Assembly (NCBI GenBank): GCA_944389565.1 | Contig: CALXMV010000026.1 | Coordinates: 1-32,039 of the forward strand | Direction: 5' to 3' | DNA: 32,039 nucleotides | Source: an uncultured Kiritimatiellota bacterium | GTDB taxonomy: Bacteria > Verrucomicrobiota > Kiritimatiellia > RFP12 > DVOR01 | Shown: piece after piece, positions 1 through 10,742 of the stretch | How the letters are laid out: every line of letters begins with the position of its first letter | Position numbering within the stretch: position 1 is the first letter of the stretch | Translations under genes and position numbers: made by a program | Notes under the pieces: model-generated | Databases searched by the model: none | Told to the model about the DNA's origin: nothing | The model's input: only the letters and a program-made list of their open reading frames with translations

Positions 1-1140
1 GAGCTGGCAGACGGGTTCGTCGCCGAACTTGGCCTTGTAGGCGGCGGTGATGGCGGCGGCGATCTTGTCCGCGGCGGCGGGGTCGACCAGGAGGCAGCAG
101 CTGCCGCCGAAACCGCCGCCGGAGAGGCGGGCGCCGTAGACCTCGGGGATGGTCTTGGCGGTGTCGACGATGAGGTCGAGTTCCTCGCAGGAGTTCTCGA
201 ACCAATGGCGGCTGGATTCGTGGGAGTCGAACATCAGGGCGCCGAAGGCCTTGACGTCGCCCTGCTCGAGCAACGCGGTGCCTTGGAGGACGCGCTCGTC
301 CTCACCGATGGGATGGGCGGCGCGCTTGGCGGTGGTCTCGTCGAGGCCGTCGCGGTAAAGCACCCACTCGGCCATGGTCACGTCGCGCAGGTGGGTGACG
401 GGCTTGCGGAGCACCTTGGCGAAGTGCTGGGCGGCGTCTTCGCAGGCCTTGCGGCGGGAGGCGTAGGCACCGTCGACGAGGGCGTGCTTGGCATTGGACT
501 TCACCATCATGAAGGAGACGGCGGGGCCCATGGAGACGGTCTCGAAGACGTTGGTGCGGAAGTCGCTCTTGACGAGGCCGCCTTCCTGGCCGTACATGGA
601 GGAGGCTTGGTCAAGGAGCCCGCAGGGGCAACCGGCGAAGGTGTGCTCGGCCTTCTGGCCGATCTTGGCGAGGGCGGTTTTGTCCTTCTCGATGCCGTAG
701 AGCTTGGCGAGGGCGAGGGCCGTGCACATCTCAAGGGCGGCGGAGGAGGAGAGGCCGGCGCCGAGGGGGATGTTGCCGAGGAACATGCCCTTCCAGCCGT
801 GCTTCGCGGCGGCGGGGTTGCCGTCAAAGAGCCAGTTGAAGGTGCCGTTCACGTAGTTCTGCCAGGTCATCTCCTTGGCGGGGGCGCAGGTGGAGGTGGT
901 GAACGTCGCCGTCTCCATGAGGTCGGCGGCGGTGAGCTCGCAGGTGTCGTCGGCCGAGGGGATCACGGCAAAGAAGGTGCCTTTGTCGATGGCCGCGGAG
1001 AAGACGTAGCCTTCGTTGTAGTCGGTGTGGTTGCCGAGCACCTCGATGCGGCCGGGGGCGTAGGCCACGATCTGCGGCTTCTGGCCGTACTTGGCTTCGA
1101 ACTTGGCGATGAGTTCGTCGTAGATTTCCTGATTCTGCAT
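1..1140 (-). CDS. galK: Galactokinase, C-terminus cut by window edge
   Basis: ATP-dependent phosphorylation of alpha-D-galactose to galactose-1-phosphate, a cytoplasmic Leloir pathway step. The 380 visible codons cover nearly the whole family length (about 380-390 residues), so only the last few are lost. GHMP-kinase signatures are in order: the substrate loop around residues 30-41 (GRIEVLGNHTDY), the ATP-binding PLGAGLSSSAALE at 125-137, and the C-terminal LSGGGFGGSC motif. The loop has Asn where E. coli-type GalK has Glu (GNHTDY rather than GEHTDY). The start is the ATG 31 bases after the transporter stop, preceded by AAAGG on the minus strand. It is the last visible gene of a galM-transporter-galK operon. 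No galT or galE is in the window; they could lie just beyond the left edge. Confidence 0.95.
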   Translation of the reverse strand, partial: MQNQEIYDELIAKFEAKYGQKPQIVAYAPGRIEVLGNHTDYNEGYVFSAAIDKGTFFAVIPSADDTCELTAADLMETATFTTSTCAPAKEMTWQNYVNGTFNWLFDGNPAAAKHGWKGMFLGNIPLGAGLSSSAALEMCTALALAKLYGIEKDKTALAKIGQKAEHTFAGCPCGLLDQASSMYGQEGGLVKSDFRTNVFETVSMGPAVSFMMVKSNAKHALVDGAYASRRKACEDAAQHFAKVLRKPVTHLRDVTMAEWVLYRDGLDETTAKRAAHPIGEDERVLQGTALLEQGDVKAFGALMFDSHESSRHWFENSCEELDLIVDTAKTIPEVYGARLSGGGFGGSCCLLVDPAAADKIAAAITAAYKAKFGDEPVCQL

Positions 1141-1171
1141 CGTTCGACCTTTCGTAAGGGGGGTTGTGGGG

Positions 1172-2494
1172 TTACTTGACGAGTTCTTCGATGTTGGCCG
1201 CGGGCTTGGAGAAGCCCACCGCGTAGACGAAGATATAGGCGAGGGCCAGGCCCGGCACGATGAAGGAGACCATGTAGGAGAAGTTGTCGCAGACAACGCC
1301 CTGGATGACCTGGAAGATGCCGCCGCCGACGACCATCGTCATGAAGAGACCGGAGGCCGCAGCGGTGTATTTGCCGAGCTTTTCGGTGGCGAGGTTGAAG
1401 ATGGCCGGCCACATGACGGAGGCGCAGAGTCCGCAGAGGGCGAAGAAGACGGCCGCCAGCGGCACCTCCACCATCCGGACGCTGAAGCCGCCCTCGGTGG
1501 TGATGCCCGGCATCTGGGCCGGGACCCCGGTCGTCGCCGTGCCGGCCACGATGAAGAGAATCGCCGCCAGCGTCGTCACCGTCATCATCACGCGCGAGGA
1601 GACCTTGCCGCCGATGGCCGCGCCGATAAGACGCCCGATGAACATCAGCAGCCAATAGACCGCAACGACGGAACCGGCGATCGCGGCGGCGTTGCCGGTG
1701 GCCGCGAGCGGGCCGCCCTCGGAGGTGAGCCACTGGGTCATCACGCCGGGGATGCCGGCCTCAACGCCCATGTAAGCGAAGATGGCCAGCACGCCGAGGA
1801 GGCAGTGGCGGAAACGGAGAGGGGCGAAGGCGCCGATCTTCTCCGTGACGACGGCCTGCTCGGGATCCTTGATGGCAATCAGGGAGATGATGACGAAGGA
1901 GACCGCGAAGACCGCGAGGGCGATGTACATCAGCAGGTCGCAATCGGCCATCGTGGTCTCCGCCGTGACCGCGCCGATAAGCGAGCCGACGATGAGCGGC
2001 GTGACGGTGGCGGTCAGCGAGTTGAAGGTCATGCCGGCCATGTTAAGCTGGTTGCCGCGCTTGCCGCCGCCGCCCAGGAGGTTGAGCATCGGGTTGACGA
2101 CCATGTTGAGCAGACAGGCCGAGATACCGCCGATGAAGCCGCCCACCAGGTAGACGCCATAGGGCAGGGCAACGCCCCCATCCATCGGCAGCTTGCCGGA
2201 AACCAGCTGGACGGCCATGGCCACAAAGCCGGCCGCGATGCCGATGAGCGCGGTCTTCTTGTAACCCACGCGCCCGAGCAGCTTGCCGGCGGGAATGCCC
2301 ATAAAGAGATAGGCCACGAAGACCATCGCGTTGCCCAGCATGGCCAGCATGGTGGAGTTCTTGATGGCCTCCTGCGCCTTCCAGACGTTGGAGAGCGGTT
2401 GGCCGAGGTAGGTGACGAACGCGATCATGCCGCAGAGGAACATCATCGTGACGACGGCAACCCAATTGATGCCGTTCTTTGCTTCAGTGCACAT
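1172..2494 (-). CDS. MFS sugar:proton symporter, FucP/GluP (FHS) type
   Basis: Twelve-segment inner-membrane carrier of the fucose-galactose-glucose:H+ symporter family. The middle of the protein carries the family-like stretch NPMLNLLG, a Gly-rich turn, then QLNMAGMTFNSL, which corresponds to the FucP region with Asn-Pro and TFNS. There is no signal peptide. The frame opens at 2509, but the ATG at 2494 has a GGAG nine bases upstream, while the first ATG has no Shine-Dalgarno sequence and sits 15 bases after the galM stop, so 2494 is preferred. Its place between galM and galK makes galactose the likely substrate; glucose or fucose cannot be excluded from sequence alone. Confidence 0.88.
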   Translation of the reverse strand: MCTEAKNGINWVAVVTMMFLCGMIAFVTYLGQPLSNVWKAQEAIKNSTMLAMLGNAMVFVAYLFMGIPAGKLLGRVGYKKTALIGIAAGFVAMAVQLVSGKLPMDGGVALPYGVYLVGGFIGGISACLLNMVVNPMLNLLGGGGKRGNQLNMAGMTFNSLTATVTPLIVGSLIGAVTAETTMADCDLLMYIALAVFAVSFVIISLIAIKDPEQAVVTEKIGAFAPLRFRHCLLGVLAIFAYMGVEAGIPGVMTQWLTSEGGPLAATGNAAAIAGSVVAVYWLLMFIGRLIGAAIGGKVSSRVMMTVTTLAAILFIVAGTATTGVPAQMPGITTEGGFSVRMVEVPLAAVFFALCGLCASVMWPAIFNLATEKLGKYTAAASGLFMTMVVGGGIFQVIQGVVCDNFSYMVSFIVPGLALAYIFVYAVGFSKPAANIEELVK

Positions 2495-2524
2495 TGTGGA
2501 ATGCTCCATTGATGGTGGGAGAGG

Positions 2525-3670
2525 TTAGCGCTTGGGGAAGCGGTATTCGGTGACGGAACGGAGTTCCTGTCCCGGGCGGAGGATGACGGTGGGGAAGTCG
2601 GGCCGGTTCACGCTGTCGGCGAAATGCTGGGTCTCGAGGGCGACGCCGCCGCGGCGGCAGGTGGGGCCCTCGGGGGTGGCGAGGCCATCGGGGATGTAGT
2701 TGCCGGTGTAGACCTGCATGCCGGGCTGGTCGGTCCAGACTTCCAGGGCCAGGCCGTCGGGCGCGGTCAGCGTGGCGGCATAGGCCAGCTGCCCCTCGGG
2801 ATGGTCGAGCACGAAGTTGTGGTCATAGCCCGCGCCGTAACGGATCTGGTCGTCGTCGGCATCCACGGCCTCGCCCAGACGGCGGGTGGCGGTGAAGTCG
2901 AAAGGCGTCCCGGCGACCGACGCGAGCTCGCCCGTCGGGATGAGCCCGGCGTTCACGGGGGTGTAGCGCGCGGCATTGACGCGGAGGGTGTGATCGAGAA
3001 TGTCGCCCCTCGCGCAGCCCTTGAGGTTCCAATAGGCGTGCTGGGTCATCGCCACGGGGGTCGGCGCGTCGCAGGTGATACGATAAACGATGCGCCAGGT
3101 GTTCGCGGGGGTGAGGACGTAGAGCACCTCGGCATGGACCGCGCCGGGATACCCCTGGTCGCCGTCAGGAGACTCCAACGCCAGATAGAGGCACGCGTCG
3201 TCCGGGCCGTAATAATCCTGCCCATGCGCCCACTCCGGGATGAGCGACTCCGTGCCTTGGAAGAAGGCCCGCAGTTTCCACATCTTGGCGTTGAAGCCCT
3301 GCTCGCCGCCGTGCAGGGCGCAGGGGATGCCGCCCGGGGCGTTGTTCGTGGCGAGCGTATAGTCCTTCCCGTCGAGCGTGAAGCGTCCCCCCGCGATACG
3401 GTTGGCCACGCGCCCGATGAGCTGGCCGTAATAGGGTTCTTTGATCCACCCTTCGAGCGTGTCGGGCCCCACGATGACGTTGCGCGGCTTGCCATCCGGC
3501 CCCGGCACGACAAACCGCCGCACCGTGCCGCCATACTCCAACACCTCCAATTCCGCGCCAAGCCCGTTCTTCAGCGTATACCGCAGGACGACCGTCCCGT
3601 CCGGCAACTTGCCGAACTGCTCGACTTCCACGGTAGGATCCGGTTTCTGCGCGTCCTTCTGTTTGTCCAT
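2525..3670 (-). CDS. galM: Aldose 1-epimerase (galactose mutarotase)
   Basis: Interconverts alpha and beta anomers of galactose so that GalK receives the alpha form. At 381 residues it is slightly longer than E. coli GalM (about 346). Family landmarks are clear: GRVANRIAGG at about 86-95, LHGGEQGF at 119-126 with His120, TQHAYWNL at 209-216 with the catalytic-type His211, and ALETQHFAD at 344-352 with the catalytic-type Glu346. The frame runs far upstream, but the ATG at 3670 has an AAAAGGAAGG ribosome site and lies just downstream of a TATAAT box, so longer starts are rejected. There is no export signal, so it is cytoplasmic. It is the first gene of the galactose operon. Confidence 0.95.
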   Translation of the reverse strand: MDKQKDAQKPDPTVEVEQFGKLPDGTVVLRYTLKNGLGAELEVLEYGGTVRRFVVPGPDGKPRNVIVGPDTLEGWIKEPYYGQLIGRVANRIAGGRFTLDGKDYTLATNNAPGGIPCALHGGEQGFNAKMWKLRAFFQGTESLIPEWAHGQDYYGPDDACLYLALESPDGDQGYPGAVHAEVLYVLTPANTWRIVYRITCDAPTPVAMTQHAYWNLKGCARGDILDHTLRVNAARYTPVNAGLIPTGELASVAGTPFDFTATRRLGEAVDADDDQIRYGAGYDHNFVLDHPEGQLAYAATLTAPDGLALEVWTDQPGMQVYTGNYIPDGLATPEGPTCRRGGVALETQHFADSVNRPDFPTVILRPGQELRSVTEYRFPKR

Positions 3671-3707
3671 GAACACCTTCCTTTTGGTCTGTGGAGAACT
3701 TACATGA

Positions 3708-3713
3708 ATTATA
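3708..3713 (-). promoter_or_regulatory. -10 box of the galactose operon (TATAAT)
   Basis: A perfect TATAAT on the minus strand lies 37 bases upstream of the galM start. No good TTGACA is present 16-18 bases upstream; the spacer instead holds a seven-G run (minus strand; C7 at 3721-3727). This suggests an activator-dependent or otherwise regulated promoter. Confidence 0.6.
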
Positions 3714-3880
3714 TGATACTCCCCCCCATCCCCGAAAGCAAGCAAAAAATATGGCCGGCGGCACACGTCGCGCCGACACGTCACCCCGGGGGCGGATCGG
3801 GCCGGGGCGAGGCCGCGGCAAACGCGTCCCGGGCCATGCCGCCCCAATGCGCCAGGCGGGAAGATCGCGTTTGTCCCGGC

Positions 3881-3910
3881 TTGACAGCGCGGAAACGCCC
3901 ATGTTAAAGT
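3881..3910 (+). promoter_or_regulatory. Sigma70-type promoter of the symporter gene
   Basis: A perfect TTGACA at 3881-3886, then 18 bases, then TAAAGT at 3905-3910 preceded by TG (extended -10, TGtTAAAGT). The start of transcription would be near 3917, giving a leader of about 140 bases before the ATG at 4059. Confidence 0.6.
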
Positions 3911-4058
3911 GTCCGCGTTACGTTTGCGGCGTTGTTTGCCGCAGGCGTTTTGCCGGGGGATCCGGGCCGTGGGCGAGGGTCTGCGGCCATGGAAGCCTAA
4001 ACGTCGGGCGAGACATCCGCCGCCGAGCCCAAGCCGGAAGACTGGAGGGAAGGAAGAG

Positions 4059-6119
4059 ATGGGAATCCTGATGGACGCAATCGTCTTTTTCGCTTTCATC
4101 GCGTGCGTGCTCTTTGTGGGTTTCTTCAAGAGCCGAAAGACCAGGAGGTCCGAGGCGAGTGCGGAAGACTACTTCTTGGCGGGGCGCGGCCTCAAGTGGT
4201 GGATCATCGGCTTTTCGCTCATCGCCGCGAACATCTCCGCCGAGCAGTTCGTCGGCATGAGCGGCCAAGGCGCCGGCCTTGAGGGCATTTCCTGCGCCTC
4301 CTGGGAATGGACCGCCGCCATCACGCTCGTTGTCGTCGCCTTCTGCTTCCTGCCCTACTTTCTGAGGACCGGCATCACCACGATGCCCGAGTTCATCGAG
4401 ATGCGCTTCAACCATGTGGCGCGCACGCTTATGACCCTCTCGATGATCGGCATCCTTGTGGTCGCCTCGCTGATCGGCGTGACCTATGCGGGGTCGCTCG
4501 TCATGTGGCAGCTTTTCAACGAGTTCGGCATTTCCGTCGGGTTCTCCGCCTGCTGCGTCATCATGTCGTGCATCGCCGGCGCGTATGTCCTCTTCGGCGG
4601 GCTCAAGGCCTGCGCGTGGGCCGACCTCATCCAGGGCGCCGCGCTCATCGTCGGCGGCGCGATCATCGCCTGGATCGCCTGCCGTGCCCTGGGCGACGCC
4701 ACCGTGGCCACGAGTTTCGCCGAGCATGGCAGGGAAATCGCCCTCGACCCCGAGATGGGCTTCCTGGACCGTTTCAATCTTCTCAACGAGCCCAAGATGC
4801 ATATGGGGCCGGCCAACACCACCGCCATGACCTGGACCGTCCTCATCATGGGCATCTGGATCCCCCACTTCTACTATTGGGGGCTCAACCAATACATCAC
4901 CCAACGCCTCCTGGGCTCCGGCTCCCTCGCCGAGGGCCAGAAAGGCATCGTCCTGGCCGCCGCGCTCAAACTCCTCATTCCCTTCATCATCGTCATCCCC
5001 GGCGTCATCGCCTTTAACCTCTTCGCGCCCGACATGGCCGGCCTGCAGGCCCAAAAGGTGCGTCAGGCCATCGAGGTGACCGAGGGCAGGGCCGACCACC
5101 GCGGCATCCAACCCTATGGCGAAAACGATCTCATCCTCTTCGCCTCCGGCGTCGACACAAGCGCCTGGACCGAATGGCAGACCGCCGCGGACGGCGAGAA
5201 GACGCGCGTCACGCGGCGCCTCACGCCGGCCGATTTCGCCTGGGTCGCCAAGCACAACGCGCCCATCCTCGCCCGTCTCGCCCAAGCCTATCCCACGGCC
5301 AGGCTGACGGATGGCGGCGCCATCGACCAAAAGGCCATCGCGGGGCTCTCCGCCGCCTCCGGCACACCCGGCGAGATCGCCATGCGTACCGGCGGCAACG
5401 TCAGGATCGTCACCAACACCTATAAGTTCGACGGCGCGCTCGGGCTCCTCATGAAGGCCGTCCGCGAACGTTGCGCCCCCGGCGTGCTCGGCTTCATCCT
5501 GGCCGCGCTGCTCGGCGCCATCGTCTCCTCCCTGGCCGCCGTGCTCAACGCGACCTCCACCCTTTTCACGATGGATATCTACCAGCGCTACCTCGCCCCC
5601 AAGGCCAGCCAGGGCAACCTCGTCCTCACCGGCCGCGTCATCACCGTGCTCCTTGTGGTCGTCGGGTGCGTCGCCGCCGCCGCGCTGAACAGCGACTCCA
5701 TCTTCGCCTATATCCAGAACGTCCAGTGCTACGTCTCCCCCGGCGTGCTCGTGGTCTTCGCCTTCGGCCTGATCAACCGCTCCGCCGGCCGCTGGGCGGG
5801 CACCTTCGGCCTCATCGTCGCGCCGATTCTCTACTTTTTCCTCGACAACTACGGCTGGCGCTGCTTCCCCGACTTCTTCGTCTCTTGGCTGCAAAGCTTC
5901 GGGTGCGCCAAGACCGAGATGCATTACCTCATCGCGGCCTCCTACACCCTCGTCATCACCCTCATCCTGCTGACGGTTTACGGCCTCATCTTCAGGATGC
6001 CCTCCAAAGTCACCTTCGCGCGGAAGACGACCCTCGACATGACGCTGTCCAAGCCCGCCCTCGCCTTCGGCATCGTGGTCTGCGTCGCCACCGTGGCGCT
6101 CTACGTCGTCTTCTGGTGA
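4059..6119 (+). CDS. Sodium/sugar symporter, SSS family (SGLT-like)
   Basis: Na+-coupled sugar uptake across the inner membrane. The 686-residue protein opens with a transmembrane segment and then EDYFLAGR and SAEQFVGMSGQGA, typical of the vSGLT/SGLT branch, and contains NQYITQRLL and AIVSSLAAVLNATSTLF, hallmarks of the same branch. The ATG at 4059 follows GGAGGGAAGGAAG, a strong ribosome site; the open frame to its left overlaps the promoter and is not used. Between the segment ending near residue 323 and the one beginning near 460 there is a polar loop of about 135 residues, roughly 90-100 longer than the equivalent stretch of vSGLT. It faces the galactose operon divergently, so galactose or a related hexose is a reasonable substrate guess. 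Confidence 0.9.
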   Translation: MGILMDAIVFFAFIACVLFVGFFKSRKTRRSEASAEDYFLAGRGLKWWIIGFSLIAANISAEQFVGMSGQGAGLEGISCASWEWTAAITLVVVAFCFLPYFLRTGITTMPEFIEMRFNHVARTLMTLSMIGILVVASLIGVTYAGSLVMWQLFNEFGISVGFSACCVIMSCIAGAYVLFGGLKACAWADLIQGAALIVGGAIIAWIACRALGDATVATSFAEHGREIALDPEMGFLDRFNLLNEPKMHMGPANTTAMTWTVLIMGIWIPHFYYWGLNQYITQRLLGSGSLAEGQKGIVLAAALKLLIPFIIVIPGVIAFNLFAPDMAGLQAQKVRQAIEVTEGRADHRGIQPYGENDLILFASGVDTSAWTEWQTAADGEKTRVTRRLTPADFAWVAKHNAPILARLAQAYPTARLTDGGAIDQKAIAGLSAASGTPGEIAMRTGGNVRIVTNTYKFDGALGLLMKAVRERCAPGVLGFILAALLGAIVSSLAAVLNATSTLFTMDIYQRYLAPKASQGNLVLTGRVITVLLVVVGCVAAAALNSDSIFAYIQNVQCYVSPGVLVVFAFGLINRSAGRWAGTFGLIVAPILYFFLDNYGWRCFPDFFVSWLQSFGCAKTEMHYLIAASYTLVITLILLTVYGLIFRMPSKVTFARKTTLDMTLSKPALAFGIVVCVATVALYVVFW

Positions 6120-6152
6120 CCGCGGGGTCTCTTTGTGCCCCCGGGGCCGATT

Positions 6153-6161
6153 TGGTACAAT
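6153..6161 (+). promoter_or_regulatory. Extended -10 of the phosphoesterase gene (TGGTACAAT)
   Basis: TG-G-TACAAT is followed by gcggggc and the ATG at 6169. A weak -35 (TTGTGC, 6133-6138) lies 17 bases upstream. The distance from the -10 to the ATG is seven bases, so transcription should begin at or next to the start codon, giving a leaderless mRNA. Confidence 0.6.
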
Positions 6162-6168
6162 GCGGGGC

Positions 6169-6867
6169 ATGATTTGGATCACCGGGGACAAACACGGGGA
6201 CTTCGCCAAGGTCGACGCCTTCTGCAAGGTGCGCAAAACCTCGCGCGCGGATATCCTTGTCATCCTCGGCGACGCGGGCATCAATTATTACGGCGACGCG
6301 CGGGACACGGCCCTCAAGCAGCACCTGGCGCAGCTGCCCATCACGCTCTTCTGCGTCCACGGCAACCACGAGGCACGCCCGGAGACCGTGCGGGGCTACG
6401 CGCGGGAGGAACGGTTCGGCGGACGGGTTTGGGTGGACCCACGCTACCCGAACCAGCTCTTCCCGGAGGACGGCCTCCTCTACGACCTGTGCGGGAGACG
6501 CGCGCTCGTCGTGGGCGGCGCCTACTCGGCGGACAAATTCGCGCGCCTGCGCAACCACTGGTCGTGGTTCGAGGACGAGCAGCCCTCCCCGACGATCAAG
6601 GCCCGCGCCGAAGGCGCCTTGGCGGCCGTGGGCTGGCAGGTGGATGCCGTCCTCACCCACACCTGCCCGGAAAGCGTCCTGCCCCCAGGCCGGGTGGATT
6701 CCCTGCGGGCGCGCTTCGGGATCGTCGACCTCTCGACCGAGCGCTGGCTGGAAAGCCTCCGCGCGCGCTTGGCCTTCCGCCGCTGGTACGCGGGGCACTG
6801 CCATCTCGACCTGTCCGCGCCCCCCTTCGTCTTTCTCTATCACCGTTTCGAACCCTTCGACCCCTGA
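6169..6867 (+). CDS. Calcineurin-like metallophosphoesterase
   Basis: A predicted cytoplasmic two-metal phosphoesterase of 232 residues; the substrate is unknown. All five motif blocks of the fold are visible in order: GDKHGDF at 6-12 (the Asp and His of the first block), LGDAG near 31-35, HGNHE near 64-68 (Asn-His pair), a LTHTCPES block with a metal-ligand His, and GHCHLD near the C-terminus. Two ATGs are possible: 6160, which is embedded in the -10 box, and 6169, which begins MIWITGD and is preferred because the promoter geometry puts the transcript start there. The ettA start is 12 bases downstream of its stop, so the two are probably cotranscribed. Confidence 0.88.
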   Translation: MIWITGDKHGDFAKVDAFCKVRKTSRADILVILGDAGINYYGDARDTALKQHLAQLPITLFCVHGNHEARPETVRGYAREERFGGRVWVDPRYPNQLFPEDGLLYDLCGRRALVVGGAYSADKFARLRNHWSWFEDEQPSPTIKARAEGALAAVGWQVDAVLTHTCPESVLPPGRVDSLRARFGIVDLSTERWLESLRARLAFRRWYAGHCHLDLSAPPFVFLYHRFEPFDP

Positions 6868-6879
6868 AAGGAGGCCTCC

Positions 6880-8535
<1,656 letters not shown>

Positions 8536-8545
8536 GGGAGCCCCC

Positions 8546-9022
8546 ATGCGCACCGGCATCGGCTTCGACACCCATCGGCTCGTGGAGGGCCGCAGACTCA
8601 TCCTGGGCGGCGTGGCGATCCCCCACCCGCTCGGGCTCCTCGGCCACTCCGACGCCGACGTCCTCACTCATGCGATCATGGACGCCCTCCTCGGTGCGGC
8701 GGCCGACGGCGACATCGGCCAGCACTTCCCCGACACCGACCCGAAGTGGGCCGGCGCCGACAGCCTCGCCCTCCTCCGCGCCGTCGTCGCCCGCCTCGCC
8801 GCGCACGGCTGGCGCGTGGGCAACATCGACGCCACCGTCCTCGCCGAACGTCCCAAGCTCGCCCCCCACATCCCCGCCATGCGCCAACGCCTCGCCGACG
8901 CGATGGGCCTCCCCGCGGACGCCGTCTCCGTCAAGGCCACCACCGTCGAGGGGCTCGGCGCCATCGGCCGCCGCGAGGGCATCTCCGCCCTCGCCACCGC
9001 CCTCATCGAGCGCGCGCCATGA
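8546..9022 (+). CDS. ispF: 2-C-methyl-D-erythritol 2,4-cyclodiphosphate synthase
   Basis: The fifth step of the MEP isoprenoid pathway, forming the cyclic diphosphate with loss of CMP; a cytoplasmic trimer. The 158-residue length is exactly typical. Metal-site residues are present in GFDTHR (Asp and His at 8 and 10) and [10 protein letters not shown], the substrate-side FPDTDPKW follows, and the conserved [15 protein letters not shown] near residue 133 closes the protein. The ATG at 8546 follows GGGAG five bases away and lies just after the ettA stop. Its stop overlaps the start of the next gene in an ATGA, indicating translational coupling. No ispD is next to it, unlike many genomes. Confidence 0.97.
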   Translation: MRTGIGFDTHRLVEGRRLILGGVAIPHPLGLLGHSDADVLTHAIMDALLGAAADGDIGQHFPDTDPKWAGADSLALLRAVVARLAAHGWRVGNIDATVLAERPKLAPHIPAMRQRLADAMGLPADAVSVKATTVEGLGAIGRREGISALATALIERAP

Positions 9023-10644
9023 GCCGGCCCCGTGGCCTTGCCGGCAAGTGGCCCTGGGCGCTCCTCGGGGTCATGTTCTGCTGCGTGCTGGCGATGAACG
9101 TCTTCTGCCTGCCTTTGCACGACGAGCTCAGCTACGCCTTCCAGGGACAGAGCACCCCCTGGGAGGGCGAGGTCCCGCGGGTCGCCTCCCTGGGCGATAT
9201 CCTCCGGCAGCAGATCGGCGACTATCTGCACCGGGGGAACGGACGGGTGTTCGTGCATGGGCTGGTGGCCGTCTTCGCGGGATTCCGCCTCTACCCGCTC
9301 TTCGACCTCTGCAACACCCTGATGTGGTTCGCCTTTGTCTGGCTGATCCTGCGCGAGGGCCGCGTGCGTTGCGCCGACGCGCGCACCTTCGCCCTCGGCG
9401 CGGCGGCCGTCTGGTGGTTCCTGTGGACCTCCGCCACCTGCTCGATGAACGCCGCCTTCGCGGTCAATTACCTCTGGACGGCCACGGCCACGCTCGGCAT
9501 GATGGCGCTTTGGCGGCGGCTGACGCGCTGGTGGATGGTGCCGGTCGCCTTCCTCTACGGTTGGAGCCAAGAGGCCTTCGCCCTGCCGATGGTCGCCGCC
9601 CTGGCGGGGGGAGCCCTCATCCGAAGCCTTGTGGGGCGGCGCCTCACCCTGACGCCGCGCCAGGCCGCCGCCTGGTGCCTGATGGCCGCCGGCGTGTGCT
9701 TCCTGATCCTCGGCCCGGCCTCGGCGGGCCGCGCCGCGGGGATCCTGGGCGAAGGCTTGGCCGAGCGTGCGCTCTCGGCGCTCCGCGCGAACGCCAGCGC
9801 GGTGCTTCTGATCTGGCCCGCCGTCCTCGCGGCAGGCCTGGCCTGGATCCTCTGGGCGCGGCGGAAGGCCCTCCCCGCGCACTTCCTGGACTCCTTGGAG
9901 TGGTGGCTTTTCCTGGCGGCCTCCTATGGGCTCCTCTGCGTCGTCGGGGCCGATGCGGTCGTGCGCTTGCTCCTCCCGCCCTGCATGGCGGCCTTCGTCC
10001 TCATCCTCCGCGACCGCGACTGCCTCGCGCCGCTCCCCCGCGAACTCGCGCGCTCCCTTCTCGTCGTGGCGACGTCCGGGATGGTGGCGGCCGCCGTGGC
10101 GCAGACCGCCTTCGGGTGCAATTTCCTGCGCATGATCCGCCTCTACCGCGCCGACCCCCAGGGCATCACCTCCTGCGCCTCCCTCCCCCCCGGCCCCCTC
10201 CTCTACGCGACGGACCAAAGCCTCGACACCGACTGGAACTGGCACCTCATGCTCCTGCGGCGCGAATGCGGCCACCCCCGCCCACCCGCGATCTTCACCC
10301 CATGGCTCTACGAGACGCTCTACGCCGCGCCCGAGACCTTCTTCGCGGCGGCAAGGCCGCTCGATGGGACGGACCTCCACGTCGCCGACCGCCTCCCGTG
10401 CGCCGTGGCCAAACGCGGCGACGCCCGGCTCACGCCGCGCCAGGCCGCCGCGCTCGACCGCCACTTCGCCGCCCTCCGCGCCACGGAGCCCACCGGCTTG
10501 GCGAGCCTCGTCCCGGGACGCTTCGGCAAGATGTTCCCGCCCCCCGACGCCATGCTCCGACTCCCCGACCACGCCTTCACCTTCACGGCGAAAGACGGCC
10601 GCACCTACACCCTCTTCACCCCGCGCGGCGCCACGGCGCCCTGA
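9019..10644 (+). CDS. Polytopic membrane protein, DUF6056-like
   Basis: A 541-residue inner-membrane protein with about nine to ten hydrophobic segments, the first at residues 11-33. Directly after it comes HDELSY, and later NGRVFVHG, a short acidic motif plus Asn-Gly-Arg pattern like that of DUF6056 proteins. Those resemble GT-C type glycosyltransferases in layout (first periplasmic loop with acidic residues), so a role in glycan transfer is conceivable but unproven. The C-terminal third is soluble and rich in Asp, Arg and Pro. The start overlaps the ispF stop by four bases. Family assignment is by pattern only. Confidence 0.6.
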   Translation: MSRPRGLAGKWPWALLGVMFCCVLAMNVFCLPLHDELSYAFQGQSTPWEGEVPRVASLGDILRQQIGDYLHRGNGRVFVHGLVAVFAGFRLYPLFDLCNTLMWFAFVWLILREGRVRCADARTFALGAAAVWWFLWTSATCSMNAAFAVNYLWTATATLGMMALWRRLTRWWMVPVAFLYGWSQEAFALPMVAALAGGALIRSLVGRRLTLTPRQAAAWCLMAAGVCFLILGPASAGRAAGILGEGLAERALSALRANASAVLLIWPAVLAAGLAWILWARRKALPAHFLDSLEWWLFLAASYGLLCVVGADAVVRLLLPPCMAAFVLILRDRDCLAPLPRELARSLLVVATSGMVAAAVAQTAFGCNFLRMIRLYRADPQGITSCASLPPGPLLYATDQSLDTDWNWHLMLLRRECGHPRPPAIFTPWLYETLYAAPETFFAAARPLDGTDLHVADRLPCAVAKRGDARLTPRQAAALDRHFAALRATEPTGLASLVPGRFGKMFPPPDAMLRLPDHAFTFTAKDGRTYTLFTPRGATAP

Positions 10645-10657
10645 GGGAACCGCCCCG

Positions 10658-10677
10658 GTGCCTCCCCGCGGAGGCAC
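10658..10677 (+). terminator. Possible stem-loop after the membrane protein gene
   Basis: GTGCCTCC and GGAGGCAC form an 8-bp perfect stem around a CCGC loop, 14 bases after the stop. No U-tract follows, so it may be a weak terminator or an mRNA-stabilising hairpin before the rsmI promoter. Confidence 0.35.
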
Positions 10678-10724
10678 ACGCACGCCAACGCCATCAAGAC
10701 GTCGCGACCCTCCGGCCTCCGATT

Positions 10725-10733
10725 TGCTATAAT
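10725..10733 (+). promoter_or_regulatory. Extended -10 of rsmI (TGCTATAAT)
   Basis: TGC-TATAAT with a perfect hexamer ends nine bases before the rsmI ATG, so the transcript would have no leader or only a few bases. No convincing -35 is present. The intervening GAAAGGTCG includes AAAGG, but it lies too near the expected transcript start to be a normal ribosome site. Confidence 0.6.
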
Positions 10734-10742
10734 GAAAGGTCG

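Larger units (their letters stand above)
3671..4058. other. Divergent intergenic region, galM operon / symporter
   Basis: This 388-base region separates two divergently transcribed sugar genes. Leftward it holds the TATAAT for galM. Rightward it holds a TTGACA promoter and then a leader of about 140 bases for the symporter, with a 6-bp hairpin at 3925-3943. Regulator binding between the two promoters would fit shared sugar control, but no recognisable operator palindrome was identified. Confidence 0.6.

Noticed and set aside
3909..4058. N-terminal extension of the symporter
   Set aside because: It would begin within the predicted promoter, has no ribosome site, and the extra peptide is Arg/Pro-rich. 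The ATG at 4059 has a strong ribosome site and directly precedes the first helix.
3918..6284. Minus-strand open frame of nearly 800 codons opposite the symporter
   Set aside because: Same mirror effect: Gly/Asp/Glu-rich with no recognisable motif, while the plus strand encodes a clear SSS transporter with promoter and ribosome site.
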